The notes under the pieces: generated by a model | What the model saw: the letters and a program-made list of their open reading frames with translations, nothing else | Told to the model about the DNA's origin: nothing | Database searches by the model: none | Translations under genes and position numbers: made by a program | DNA from: Saprospiraceae bacterium | Lineage (GTDB): Bacteria; Bacteroidota; Bacteroidia; Chitinophagales; Saprospiraceae | DNA: 64,000 nucleotides | NCBI GenBank assembly: GCA_020628095.1 | Contig: JAHDFP010000013.1 | Coordinates: 1 to 64,000 of the forward strand | Reading direction: 5' to 3' | In this document: positions 55,300 through 63,641 of the stretch, in pieces | Position numbering within the stretch: position 1 is the stretch's first letter | Layout of the letters: the number at the start of each line of letters is the position of its first letter

Positions 55300-56057
55300 C
55301 AGCAGCTATATTTTGTATTCTCTCATTGGCGATGGGGCTTATTATTTTGCATTTTATAGCAACTAAAAGATACCATCAGCAGGAGATACAATCTAATAAG
55401 AAAATATTCTTCTCTATCCTCGAGACACAGGAAAGAGAAAGAAGTAAGATAGCCAAGGATCTACATGACTCTATTGGGTCTAATCTCAATATTATTTTCT
55501 TATACCTGCAACAGTTGGACACCTATGCCACGAGTGATGAGGTCAAGGATATACTTAAGAGTCTGCATGACATGGTCAACAAGTCCATTACGACAGCACG
55601 TACCATTGCTCATGACTTGCTGCCACCGACATTAGAAGAATTTGGATTTGTGGAGGCTCTTAAGGAAATGTGTATGTCATATGACGCCCTGGATAAGCTG
55701 AATGTAAATCTTCAAGTAGAAGCGACTAAGAACAAAAGTTATGATAAGATCATAGAATCTAACCTATTCAGAATATGTCAAGAACTAATAACCAACTCCA
55801 TCAAGCATGGCAAGTCCAAAAATATTGATATCAAAATAAGTGGACCAGAAGACAAAATAGAATTAGATTACATCGACGACGGAAAGGGCTTTGACCTAGA
55901 ACAGGTGCGCATAGGCATCGGCATGAATAGTATCAAAAGACGCATAGAGTTATTAGAAGGATCATTTCAGTACAACTCCCAATTAGGCAGTGGATTCAGA
56001 GCTCTAATAGGTGTATCCACAAATTCTAAACTGAGTGAAAACTTTCAATATGAATAA
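55260..56057 (+). CDS. NarX/LiaS-type sensor histidine kinase (HisKA_3)
   Basis: A 265-residue kinase with one N-terminal membrane helix (about 10-34) and no sensor domain. The dimerisation/phosphoacceptor segment is ETQERERSKIAKDLHDSIGSNLNII, with His69, and the ATPase part shows CQELITNSIKHGKSKNI, DDGKGFD and GIGMNSIKRRIELL. It overlaps the upstream membrane gene by 40 bases and the downstream regulator by 8, so the three form one tightly coupled system. Confidence 0.92.
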   Translation: MEGVESNEIYLYIAAAIFCILSLAMGLIILHFIATKRYHQQEIQSNKKIFFSILETQERERSKIAKDLHDSIGSNLNIIFLYLQQLDTYATSDEVKDILKSLHDMVNKSITTARTIAHDLLPPTLEEFGFVEALKEMCMSYDALDKLNVNLQVEATKNKSYDKIIESNLFRICQELITNSIKHGKSKNIDIKISGPEDKIELDYIDDGKGFDLEQVRIGIGMNSIKRRIELLEGSFQYNSQLGSGFRALIGVSTNSKLSENFQYE

Positions 56058-56721
56058 TACTATCAAAGTATCCCTGGTCGATGACGAATCATTATTCAGA
56101 AAAGGGATCAACTCTCTGCTGAGCACTTATGAAGATATCCAAATACTACATGAAGTAGAAAATGGGAAAGCATTCTTGGATAAATTAAGGGCTGATGATA
56201 ATCATCCAGACCTCGTCTTGCTTGACCTCAAAATGGACGAGATGAACGGCATAGAAACATCCAAAGTCCTTGTCACCGATTTCCCCAAAATAAAAATCGT
56301 CGTCCTAACGAGTCATTTTTCGACAGGAATGGTGTATAACATGTTAGAGATAGGAGTAGCAGCATATCTTGTCAAAAACACCTCCATAGCCGATGTACAT
56401 CATACCATAACCGAAGTACATAAGAATGGATTCTACTACAGTCCAGATATACAAAAAATCATCAACCAATGCCTGACTAATAAGCCAGCCATACCAAAGC
56501 ATAGCTTACAAGTCAAAATCACCTCTAGAGAAAAGGAAATATTAACCCTAATCTGCCAACAATACACGAATGCCGAAATTGCCAACCAACTTTTTATAAG
56601 TACGAGAACTGTGGATGGTCACCGTAGCAACCTACTTAGGAAGTTCGATAGAAAAAATACGGCAGGATTAGTAGCTTATGCCATCAAGGAAGAACTGGTA
56701 TCTCTTGAGCCCAATATATGA
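56050..56721 (+). CDS. NarL/FixJ-family response regulator
   Basis: A 223-residue regulator starting at ATG 56050, which overlaps the kinase stop by 8 bases; an in-frame GTG 5 codons earlier is less likely. The receiver domain has Asp59 in LVLLDLKMDEMNG, and the C-terminal LuxR-type helix-turn-helix contains TSREKEILTLICQQYTNAEIANQLFISTRTVDGHRSNLLRKF. It is the partner of the HisKA_3 kinase. Targets are not evident. Confidence 0.94.
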   Translation: MNNTIKVSLVDDESLFRKGINSLLSTYEDIQILHEVENGKAFLDKLRADDNHPDLVLLDLKMDEMNGIETSKVLVTDFPKIKIVVLTSHFSTGMVYNMLEIGVAAYLVKNTSIADVHHTITEVHKNGFYYSPDIQKIINQCLTNKPAIPKHSLQVKITSREKEILTLICQQYTNAEIANQLFISTRTVDGHRSNLLRKFDRKNTAGLVAYAIKEELVSLEPNI

Positions 56722-56752
56722 TTCTCTATCTTAGTCTAAGATCGAGTGTTCG

Positions 56753-58543
56753 CTATTGCACATAATACATTTGTATCTGTGTTCCATTTTTTGTTACAAA
56801 ACTATTCTGCGGTTCGCATTCAAACTTATCGGAAATTTCTCGATAAGTATTCTGAGATATATTAATCTTTCCTGGCTTAGAACTCGTTTCCATGCGTGAT
56901 GCAATATTGACCGTATCTCCCCATATATCATAGGCGAACTTTCTTGTACCCACAACGCCTGCCACGACTGGACCAGTATTGACTCCTATACGTATATCGA
57001 ATGTCTCATAAGAATCAGACATCTTGGCCTTGGTGTCATTGACAAAGTCCAGCATGTCTTTAGCAGCCTTAATAATTCGCTCGGCATGCTCTGGGTTGTA
57101 GTCAGGAATGCCAGACGCACATAGATAAGCGTCACCCACTGTCTTTATCTTCTCTATATCATACTTATCCATTATCTCATCAAACTTAGAAAAATAGTAA
57201 TCTATACTTTTGACCAGTATCTCAGGATTAAGAGATTCGGCCTTGGCCGTAAATCCAACAAAATCAGAAAACAACACCGTAACAGAATCATACTTGCGCG
57301 CCTGCACCTTTCCATTGACCTTCAATTCTGTAGCTGTTTCTTCGGGTAAGATATTTAGAAGGAGATTGTCTGATACTTGCTTTTCCTTTTCTATAATCTT
57401 GTTAGTCTCGGATATAAATTTATTTCTCCTATACAATCCAATGGCCAGTAATATCAATGCGACCAGACCAGCAATAGTACCGAGTAACGTAAGTCTTTGG
57501 TTTTTACGTTGCTGCTCCAGCAAATCTACCTCCAATTGCTTTTCAGACACCTCAAATTCCGTTCTCATATTGGCCAACTCTTCTACCGTTTCTATATTGA
57601 CCAAACTATCTCTATATGCAACGTAACTCTTATAATAAGATAATGCCAAATCTCCATTTCCAAAATGACCATGTATCTCGGACAACAATAGATTAGCATC
57701 TCTGATCTGCTCTTTCATTCCGTATTTTTCGGAAAGTACGAGGCTGCGCTTGGCATAAGCCAAGGCGTTTTTCATATCATATTTATCGAGATACAATTCC
57801 GCGAGATAGGTCAGAAAAGCAGAGATGGAATAATAATCCTCCATCTCTTCAAGCATTGCAATGCTTTCGTTAAGTTTATTCTCAGCTTTTTTTGGGTTGT
57901 TAAGACCGGCATAGGCCACGCCTTGATTGCCAAGAGAATAGGCAATGCCCAAATCATCTTTTAATAAGCTGAATATTCGATTAGTCTCATTTAGCTGATC
58001 CAAAGCCTCTTTATATCTCCCTTGTATCAGCAGCTCATCGGCTTTGTTATAGAGAGCCGTGGCAAGTGATATAGTATCACTTGTTTCTCTTAATGTTTCT
58101 ATGGATCTATCATAATATAGTATTGCATTTTTTTCATTACCGCTCACAGAATAGACATCAGCGATAGAGCCTAAAAGCATTCCTCTTTTAATATTATTTT
58201 CAGAATACTCTAGACTATTAAAAAGATACTCCAAGGCTTTATCAAGATTCCCTTTAACCCGTTGAGCATTACCTTTTTGCAAATAACCATTGCTAATGTA
58301 TGTATAATGGGAATCTATCAAAGCTTGCTCAATAAGAATGTCCGCAAAATATTCTACTGAATCAGGATTATTCTCATTTACCGCGATACCATGCAAATAA
58401 AGCTTGTAGAGCGAATCATTTAGCTCTACTCCATTAATTAACAATTTGAGACTATCTGCAATATTCTGATCTTGAGCTACCGAAAAAAGGTAGGAAAAGA
58501 CGAAAAACAAAATCGATAAAAACCGTGGTACTCCTTTAATCAA
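56753..58543 (-). CDS. TPR-containing class III adenylate cyclase
   Basis: A 596-residue protein with a signal peptide (1-23), six to seven TPR-like repeats in the periplasmic part (about 60-320), one transmembrane helix (about 350-368) and a cytoplasmic class III cyclase domain (421-596). Metal-binding Asp427 (LFSDFVGF) and Asp471 (TVGDAY), adenine-selecting Lys467 and Asp539 (YDIWGD), and transition-state Asn546 and Arg550 are all present. It is thus predicted to make cAMP in response to envelope signals. It is convergent with the NarL-type system, 31 bases away. Confidence 0.9.
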   Translation of the reverse strand: MIKGVPRFLSILFFVFSYLFSVAQDQNIADSLKLLINGVELNDSLYKLYLHGIAVNENNPDSVEYFADILIEQALIDSHYTYISNGYLQKGNAQRVKGNLDKALEYLFNSLEYSENNIKRGMLLGSIADVYSVSGNEKNAILYYDRSIETLRETSDTISLATALYNKADELLIQGRYKEALDQLNETNRIFSLLKDDLGIAYSLGNQGVAYAGLNNPKKAENKLNESIAMLEEMEDYYSISAFLTYLAELYLDKYDMKNALAYAKRSLVLSEKYGMKEQIRDANLLLSEIHGHFGNGDLALSYYKSYVAYRDSLVNIETVEELANMRTEFEVSEKQLEVDLLEQQRKNQRLTLLGTIAGLVALILLAIGLYRRNKFISETNKIIEKEKQVSDNLLLNILPEETATELKVNGKVQARKYDSVTVLFSDFVGFTAKAESLNPEILVKSIDYYFSKFDEIMDKYDIEKIKTVGDAYLCASGIPDYNPEHAERIIKAAKDMLDFVNDTKAKMSDSYETFDIRIGVNTGPVVAGVVGTRKFAYDIWGDTVNIASRMETSSKPGKINISQNTYREISDKFECEPQNSFVTKNGTQIQMYYVQ

Positions 58544-58544
58544 C

Positions 58545-58922
58545 TTAAGCCTTTGTGCCTCTCATTTTCAATTTTGGATCTTCCTCTATGACTGGTCCAT
58601 TAGCCTTTGTTTTGTATTGCACAAAGTAATTTTCATGTAGTTCTCCATGCTTAACAGAGGCTGGCGTAAAAATCTTAGCAGACATCATGTCCCCATTAGC
58701 CGTGACATCTTTTAACATGTCCGTCCCCGTGGTATCATTATCATACATTCTTACTCCGACAAAACTATGTATCCCACTATTGGCTTCTGCGTGCCATATT
58801 ATTGTGTCTCCTGGTAGGACCTCGGTTTCGAAATTAATGCCCTCTTCGGTATGACCATTTTCTTGAAAATTAAGATGTGGACCTTTTCCTTTTACACTTA
58901 CAAAAATGTGATGAACTGCCAT
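58545..58922 (-). CDS. Hypothetical protein, small beta-rich domain
   Basis: A 125-residue protein, counted from ATG 58922 (MAVHHIFVSVKGKGPHLNF); an in-frame ATG 15 codons upstream gives an odd hydrophobic start. The VLPGDTIIWHAEANSGIHSFVGVRMY segment (about 35-60) recalls cupredoxin-like folds, where a WH-containing strand is followed by a Gly-rich turn, but no copper ligand set is clear. It starts 1 base upstream of the adenylate cyclase start in the same direction, so the two are likely co-transcribed. Confidence 0.65.
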   Translation of the reverse strand: MAVHHIFVSVKGKGPHLNFQENGHTEEGINFETEVLPGDTIIWHAEANSGIHSFVGVRMYDNDTTGTDMLKDVTANGDMMSAKIFTPASVKHGELHENYFVQYKTKANGPVIEEDPKLKMRGTKA

Positions 58923-58945
58923 GATTATTGATTTTAGTTTAAGGA

Positions 58946-59284
58946 TTAAATAAAAATATATGAACAATTTAATTTGAGTCCTGTGCGGGGTTTATGGATG
59001 AAATTCTGATTCAGATTTGATATTGGAAAGGGAGTGGGATTTGACGTGAGAACTAATAAAGCCAATGTGTTTGATAATGCCTTATGGACTGGGAAGAGTT
59101 CTTTTATAGTTGAACTATTGGACACAAAGAGATTATAGGAAATCTGCTTTACCGTATTGACGCAGAACTGGAACATCAGAATGACATCTGATTTGCTCAA
59201 ATGCGCAATAGATAGTTTATCGTTTGTTACGAGGTATACCTCTTCCAAACGAATGGAATCATCAGCTGATTTCGTCAAGGGCAT
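58946..59284 (-). CDS. Doubtful reading frame of 112 codons
   Basis: An open frame with a plausible-looking first half (IRLEEVYLVTNDKLSIAHLSKSDVI, similar in style to LytTR-type strands) but a Pro/Asn/Ser-rich second half without protein character. It could be the remnant of a regulator gene or just an open frame. The surrounding 58923-59467 has no other supported gene. Confidence 0.25.
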   Translation of the reverse strand: MPLTKSADDSIRLEEVYLVTNDKLSIAHLSKSDVILMFQFCVNTVKQISYNLFVSNSSTIKELFPVHKALSNTLALLVLTSNPTPFPISNLNQNFIHKPRTGLKLNCSYIFI

Positions 59285-59467
59285 TTTAAGGGTGTTTGCT
59301 AAACCAAAATAATGCTATCCTCCAGAAATAAAAAATAGAATTACAGGAATCTTATAGATTGTTATAGAACAAGGTCTTACTATTTTGATAATTGGTTTAA
59401 TTTTAGTTTTTATTCTAAACGGCTTAACCTCCAAAAAAATGTTTCCCCAATACTTAGAAATCAAGAC

Positions 59468-60400
59468 GTGGGTGTCCAAGGTCTCATTAGCTCAGAATCA
59501 AAACACCTGCCTGTGATAGAGAAGAATGAAAGTGTAAATTGGTCTGGAATTTTTGAATACAAGTCGTTCCTATTGCGCATTATTGGCGTCCTGTGCGCCG
59601 TGATCGCATTCAAGGGTTTTCTTATACCTAACAAATTTTTGGATGGTGGAGTAACAGGCATCTCCATTCTCATGTATAAGATATTTGACATCAATATTTC
59701 CTTTCTTATAATCATCCTTAACCTCCCATTTATATTCATAGGTTACAAAAAAATAGGTAAGAGTTTTGCCGTCAACTCGCTCATTTCTATTTTACTATTA
59801 GCGATAGGTCTTCATTTTATAGAAGTACCGACAATTACTTCAGATAAATTTTTGATAGCCATATTTGGTGGAATATTTATTGGTCTCGCCATCGGATTAG
59901 TGATACGAAGTGGAGGCGTCATCGATGGTCTGGAGGTCATCGTAGAATATACTAACCGTAAATCTGTATTTAGTAGTACAGAGATTATTCTTGCCATTAA
60001 CACGACCCTATTCCTGACGGCGGCTTATAAGTTTGGGATAGAAACCACAATGTACTCTATCATTACATTTTATACCGCCATCAAAACGGCCAACTATATC
60101 GTAGACGGTGTAGAAGAGTTTACTCAACTCACCATAGTCTCAGGAGAACACGAACGGATCAAAGACCTTATTGTCAATACCTACGGCAAAGGCATCAGCG
60201 TCTATAAGGGCAAACGGGGGTTCTTGCCTGGTAGTTTTGAGAAGAGCGCTGATTGTGACATAGTAGTGACAATCGTTACAAGGTTGGAAATTTTTCATAT
60301 CAAAAATGCCATATCCAGAATAGACCCGAAGGCATTCATGTCCATACAAAGTATCAACGAGGTATCTGGTGGCGTCATCAAGCAAGTAGGACACCACTGA
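59468..60400 (+). CDS. YitT-family membrane protein with DUF2179 domain
   Basis: A 310-residue protein from a GTG start, with five or six hydrophobic helices (about 33-205) of the YitT/DUF161 type (FLIPNKFLDGGVTGISILMYKIF is characteristic) and a C-terminal DUF2179 domain (about 220-305) containing GISVYKGKRGFLPG and IDPKAFMSIQSINEVSGG. The family is widespread and of unknown function; a transporter or ligand-sensing role is supposed. Confidence 0.92.
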   Translation: MGVQGLISSESKHLPVIEKNESVNWSGIFEYKSFLLRIIGVLCAVIAFKGFLIPNKFLDGGVTGISILMYKIFDINISFLIIILNLPFIFIGYKKIGKSFAVNSLISILLLAIGLHFIEVPTITSDKFLIAIFGGIFIGLAIGLVIRSGGVIDGLEVIVEYTNRKSVFSSTEIILAINTTLFLTAAYKFGIETTMYSIITFYTAIKTANYIVDGVEEFTQLTIVSGEHERIKDLIVNTYGKGISVYKGKRGFLPGSFEKSADCDIVVTIVTRLEIFHIKNAISRIDPKAFMSIQSINEVSGGVIKQVGHH

Positions 60401-60427
60401 TTAAAGTATAATTTTTAATGACCTAGC

Positions 60428-60640
60428 TTAGGTCAAAAAACTAAGGATGCGGCAAGGTATACCCCACTGTTGCAAAGTCATGAGGTCATCGTCTATGATG
60501 ATGCTACAGTGTATTTTTTCATTTTCGGTCTTGAGTTGCTCTGGAAAATTTATGGGGTAATAATTCTCCTCAGCCTCTATACCCCAGAAGCCTCCCTCTA
60601 AATCTATGTATCGGATTATGCCAGAAATTCTCTTAACCAT
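60428..60640 (-). CDS. Conserved-looking small beta-barrel protein
   Basis: A 70-residue protein (IRYIDLEGGFWGIEAEENYYPINFPEQL...) with short strands, Gly-rich turns and a CR-ILSF end, like a small SH3/OB-type fold. I do not recognise the family. It lies 12 bases after the S24 repressor gene in the same direction, so it could be its co-regulated partner. Confidence 0.55.
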   Translation of the reverse strand: MVKRISGIIRYIDLEGGFWGIEAEENYYPINFPEQLKTENEKIHCSIIIDDDLMTLQQWGIPCRILSFLT

Positions 60641-60652
60641 AATGACCGTTTA

Positions 60653-61507
60653 TTAGTTGTTTCTTGTTCGGTTTTGTTTGAGCAACTTTTCTATGGTCGT
60701 ATTAAGACTGCTTATGAGTCTGCCCTGATTGGATATAGTTTCTTTCAGTCCTTCCATCTCATCATGTAAGCCGTTTCTGATATGACTAGGTGATGACATA
60801 AAGGGTGATATCGTACTTACGACCTGCCATATTTCTTTGACTTCTGTGATGTCTATGATTTGGCTATCGTAATAATTGTTATCTGATATTAAAGTAATGG
60901 ACCTGTTGATCTGAATGTCATTTTTTATTCTTTTGACTACAATACCTTCCTGCGTTACAACTACGTAGACGTAATGATTCTTGACATGCCTTATCCAGTA
61001 TTCCTGCTCTACGAAACTGCAAATAACCTTATCACCAGAAAATATAGACGGCTCCATACTGTCTCCGACAACATCAAAACACCTATACGTCCCATGACTA
61101 TATCTGTTATCAGGTAAGGTAAAAGTCATTAGCTCATCATAGAAAGAAGGTTGTGTATAATTATCCACATATCCAGCATGTGCCGAGTGAGGCACATAAG
61201 CAATACGTTCATTACCTTTCTGATCTGTGACCACAGCTACTGCGGGAGCAACACCAACGGTGCGAGAATCTGTCTTTGATATAATATTACCTTCGCCAGT
61301 CATTATATAATTCGCGTTAAGGTGATATTTTTCACTGCACTTTTCTATTATATCTATGGTTACCTTTCTTTTTCCTCTCAGAATATCACTGATGCACTGA
61401 GGATGCACAGATATGGACATCGCCATCTGCCTATCCGAAGGAACGATTCTGTTTTCCTTAAGGTAATTAAGAAAAGAAATGAATCTTTTAGTTGGTCTAT
61501 TTTGCAT
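60653..61507 (-). CDS. S24-type repressor (XRE helix-turn-helix with LexA-like peptidase domain)
   Basis: A 284-residue protein with an N-terminal XRE helix-turn-helix (about 9-68; SDRQMAMSISVHPQCISDILRGKR), an S24 domain with Ser150 (GDSMEP) and Lys192 (VVKRI), and a C-terminal coiled-coil segment (about 245-280). A potential Ala111-Gly112 cleavage bond lies about 38 residues before Ser150, as in LexA/CI repressors. It is probably self-cleaving under DNA damage and autoregulated through the inverted repeat at 61500-61527. Confidence 0.9.
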   Translation of the reverse strand: MQNRPTKRFISFLNYLKENRIVPSDRQMAMSISVHPQCISDILRGKRKVTIDIIEKCSEKYHLNANYIMTGEGNIISKTDSRTVGVAPAVAVVTDQKGNERIAYVPHSAHAGYVDNYTQPSFYDELMTFTLPDNRYSHGTYRCFDVVGDSMEPSIFSGDKVICSFVEQEYWIRHVKNHYVYVVVTQEGIVVKRIKNDIQINRSITLISDNNYYDSQIIDITEVKEIWQVVSTISPFMSSPSHIRNGLHDEMEGLKETISNQGRLISSLNTTIEKLLKQNRTRNN

Positions 61508-61527
61508 TGCTTAAGGTTAATGCAAAA
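61500..61527. promoter_or_regulatory. Inverted repeat over the S24 repressor start, candidate operator
   Basis: TTTTGCATT (61500-61508) and AATGCAAAA (61519-61527) are perfect inverse complements with a 10-base spacer. The left arm covers the start codon and the right arm overlaps the TATTTTTG -7 element (61523-61530, minus strand). This is where an autoregulating repressor should bind. Confidence 0.6.
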
Positions 61528-61530
61528 ATA
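61523..61530 (-). promoter_or_regulatory. Candidate -7 element TATTTTTG of the S24 repressor gene
   Basis: Fits TAnnTTTG and would place the transcript start within the operator-like inverted repeat. No good -33 TTTG at 19-21 bases. Confidence 0.4.
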
Positions 61531-61690
61531 AGACAAATATTTATATATAAAATAATTTAATATATAATCAACTCATACATAAACACTACATAAATTATAA
61601 AATACTATTAATCAGCACTTTATAATTTCATATTAACCTAATATTATATATGATTGTATATTATATAAAATAATATGTGTAGAAACGAGT

Positions 61691-62032
61691 CTATTCTTCA
61701 TTCGCTGGAAGAATGGACGTCGCCTTTCCAAAATGATCCACGAAACTCCTCATTTGGTTAGCCAACTCTGCATTATTCGTAGAATTATAAAAGGTATCGG
61801 ATAATGACTGTAGGGTGTAATACATAAATCTATTCATCTCAGATACTTGCATCTCTTTAGTCCAGAGATCTATCTTAAAGGTATCAAAGGTCTCTTTATC
61901 AAAAAAGGACAAAAGCATCCCCTTACACTCTCTCAAGGTTTCTCCCTGAGGGCCTTCTGCCAGCCATGATATTTTTTCTGGCGTACTTGTCTCATCTAAG
62001 ACGACCTCTATTTTGATTTCTGATTTTTTCAT
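61691..62032 (-). CDS. gldC: Gliding motility protein GldC
   Basis: A 113-residue soluble protein with the GldC hallmarks: the start MKKSEIKIEVVLDE, the TPEKISWLAEG segment and the core DLWTKEMQVSEMNRFMYYTLQSLSDTFYN (about 55-83). GldC is restricted to gliding-type Bacteroidota and supports T9SS-linked motility or secretion; its exact role is unclear. It lies 4 bases after the TraB/GumN gene, in one transcript. Confidence 0.95.
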   Translation of the reverse strand: MKKSEIKIEVVLDETSTPEKISWLAEGPQGETLRECKGMLLSFFDKETFDTFKIDLWTKEMQVSEMNRFMYYTLQSLSDTFYNSTNNAELANQMRSFVDHFGKATSILPANEE

Positions 62033-62036
62033 AATT

Positions 62037-62816
62037 CTATATTGCTTTTATTTTATATCCTGCATTTTTTAGTAATCTAAGAACCCCTTTTTTACCCGCC
62101 AGATGTGCTGCACCGAGCGCGTAGAATGACGACTGCTCTCTCCTACCGTCTATCCTTTCGTACATAAGTTGATTTCTGTTATAGATAAGCACCTCTTTCA
62201 TTCCGCCCATACCCTTTTTGGATATTTTGTGCAATTGGTGAATTTCCTGCTCTTCGTATAGGGCGCATAGTTTGTGCATTGACTTCTTGAATTTTGCAGT
62301 ATTGGCCAAGGTCTTTTTGAGCATTTGCAACTGAATCTCCAAGTCTAAACTAGTCAACACCTTAGAGTGTTCTTCCAATGATTCTACACCACCCATTTTG
62401 AGTCCTACATTTTTGGCTTTCTCCCATAAAAACAAATCCAAGGGCACATGATTATCCTGAGATAACTGAGATTCCCCTAGTTTATTAATGATTAATATAG
62501 GCCAGAGCCTGTTGAAACTTCTCATATCTAAGCCGAAAGCACGCCGCATGGATTTAGACATCTTGCTATATCTTTTGGGTGTGACAAGACTATCTATGGT
62601 CAAACCATCATTTATAAGATACACCTTGGGATCGATGCTCGACTGAGCCAAATCCAAGTCTATCTCTGCCAAAAAGGCTTGGCATTGGTACATGGCATGC
62701 AAGGCTTTATCTATATGGGTGAAGGCCAAGTTATCTCGGACGTGCATCGTACCGAAAATATAACTGGTCGGAAAATCACCATAGCTTATAGACCACAAGA
62801 GACCTTTCTGGATCAT
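62037..62816 (-). CDS. TraB/GumN-family protein
   Basis: A 259-residue protein of the TraB/PrgY/GumN group, thought to be metalloproteases (Tiki-like). The N-terminal GTMHVRDNLAFTH (about 22-34) carries the conserved GT-x-H, followed by AFLAEIDLD with the conserved Glu, and the C-terminal ALGAAHLAGKKGVLRLLKNAGYKI (about 230-253) the second conserved GxxH. No signal peptide is visible, so it may be cytoplasmic. It precedes gldC. Confidence 0.9.
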   Translation of the reverse strand: MIQKGLLWSISYGDFPTSYIFGTMHVRDNLAFTHIDKALHAMYQCQAFLAEIDLDLAQSSIDPKVYLINDGLTIDSLVTPKRYSKMSKSMRRAFGLDMRSFNRLWPILIINKLGESQLSQDNHVPLDLFLWEKAKNVGLKMGGVESLEEHSKVLTSLDLEIQLQMLKKTLANTAKFKKSMHKLCALYEEQEIHQLHKISKKGMGGMKEVLIYNRNQLMYERIDGRREQSSFYALGAAHLAGKKGVLRLLKNAGYKIKAI

Positions 62817-62837
62817 CTGGCATTAGATTTTAAGCCA

Positions 62838-62882
62838 AAAAAAGAAAATGGCTGCTTCTCCATGAAGAAACAGCCACTTTTT
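62838..62882. terminator. Bidirectional terminator between Lrp and TraB/GumN genes
   Basis: TGGCTG (62849-62854) and CAGCCA (62871-62876) with an inner TTCT/AGAA pair, flanked by A-rich and T-rich runs. Confidence 0.8.
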
Positions 62883-62903
62883 GGAGGTAATAATTCATCT
62901 TTA

Positions 62904-63377
62904 TCAGTCGTAGTCGAAAGGTAGAATTTTAACTTTTTTGATCTTTGATAAGGTCATAAAAGTTTTGAGTCGTTCTACCTCGTCTATCTGAGATAGTTTT
63001 TTGAACAAGAGTTGCTCATAGCTGGCTATGTCCTTGGTGACTATTTTGAGCAAAAAGTCACCATCTCCTGTTATGATATATCCTTCCGTTATCTCGTCTA
63101 TCTTAGCTATTTTTTCTATAAAATTCTCTAAGGCATTCTCCTTATTCCATGCCAGCGACGCCAACACAAAAGTCCTGACATTCAGTCCAATTTTCTCTGC
63201 ATTGACTTTAGCATGATAACTTTGGATGATGTTGGAGTTTTCTAGCTTTTTGACTCGCTCTAATGTCGGGGCTGGAGATAGACCTATTTTCTTAGATAAC
63301 TCTAGATTAGTAATTTTACTATTCTGTTGGAGTATCTTTAGTATCTTTAAATCTATATTATCCAACTTCTCTGCCAT
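62904..63377 (-). CDS. Lrp/AsnC-family transcriptional regulator
   Basis: A 157-residue regulator with an N-terminal winged helix-turn-helix (LDNIDLKILKILQQNSKITNLELSKKIGLSPAPTLERVKKLE, about 4-46) and a C-terminal RAM effector domain (about 65-150; ITEGYIITGDGDFLLKIV). The effector is likely an amino acid. The glutamate dehydrogenase gene lies on the same strand upstream, making control of amino-acid metabolism plausible. Confidence 0.93.
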   Translation of the reverse strand: MAEKLDNIDLKILKILQQNSKITNLELSKKIGLSPAPTLERVKKLENSNIIQSYHAKVNAEKIGLNVRTFVLASLAWNKENALENFIEKIAKIDEITEGYIITGDGDFLLKIVTKDIASYEQLLFKKLSQIDEVERLKTFMTLSKIKKVKILPFDYD

Positions 63378-63530
63378 ATTCCTATTTAATATTCTACTTT
63401 AATTAAGACCACAATAATAGAATAATATTTTGATTATTGCTCATTAGCAGCGAATAAATTGCATATTATTTGTTAATAATACTATTTTATTCCTTAATAG
63501 TTGGAAAGAACACTTTTCCTCAGATCAAAT

Positions 63531-63561
63531 AAAAAAGCCGAAGTACGCATACTTCGACTTT
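63531..63561. terminator. Bidirectional terminator after glutamate dehydrogenase
   Basis: AAAAAAGCCGAAGTA pairs with TACTTCGACTTT around CGCA; T-rich on the minus strand, where the dehydrogenase gene ends. Confidence 0.85.
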
Positions 63562-63641
63562 AAAACCAACTATGAAAAAACTCTCTACTTTTGAGTTATT
63601 ATAACGCAGGTAGAGATTGCATTATTATATACCCACTATAA

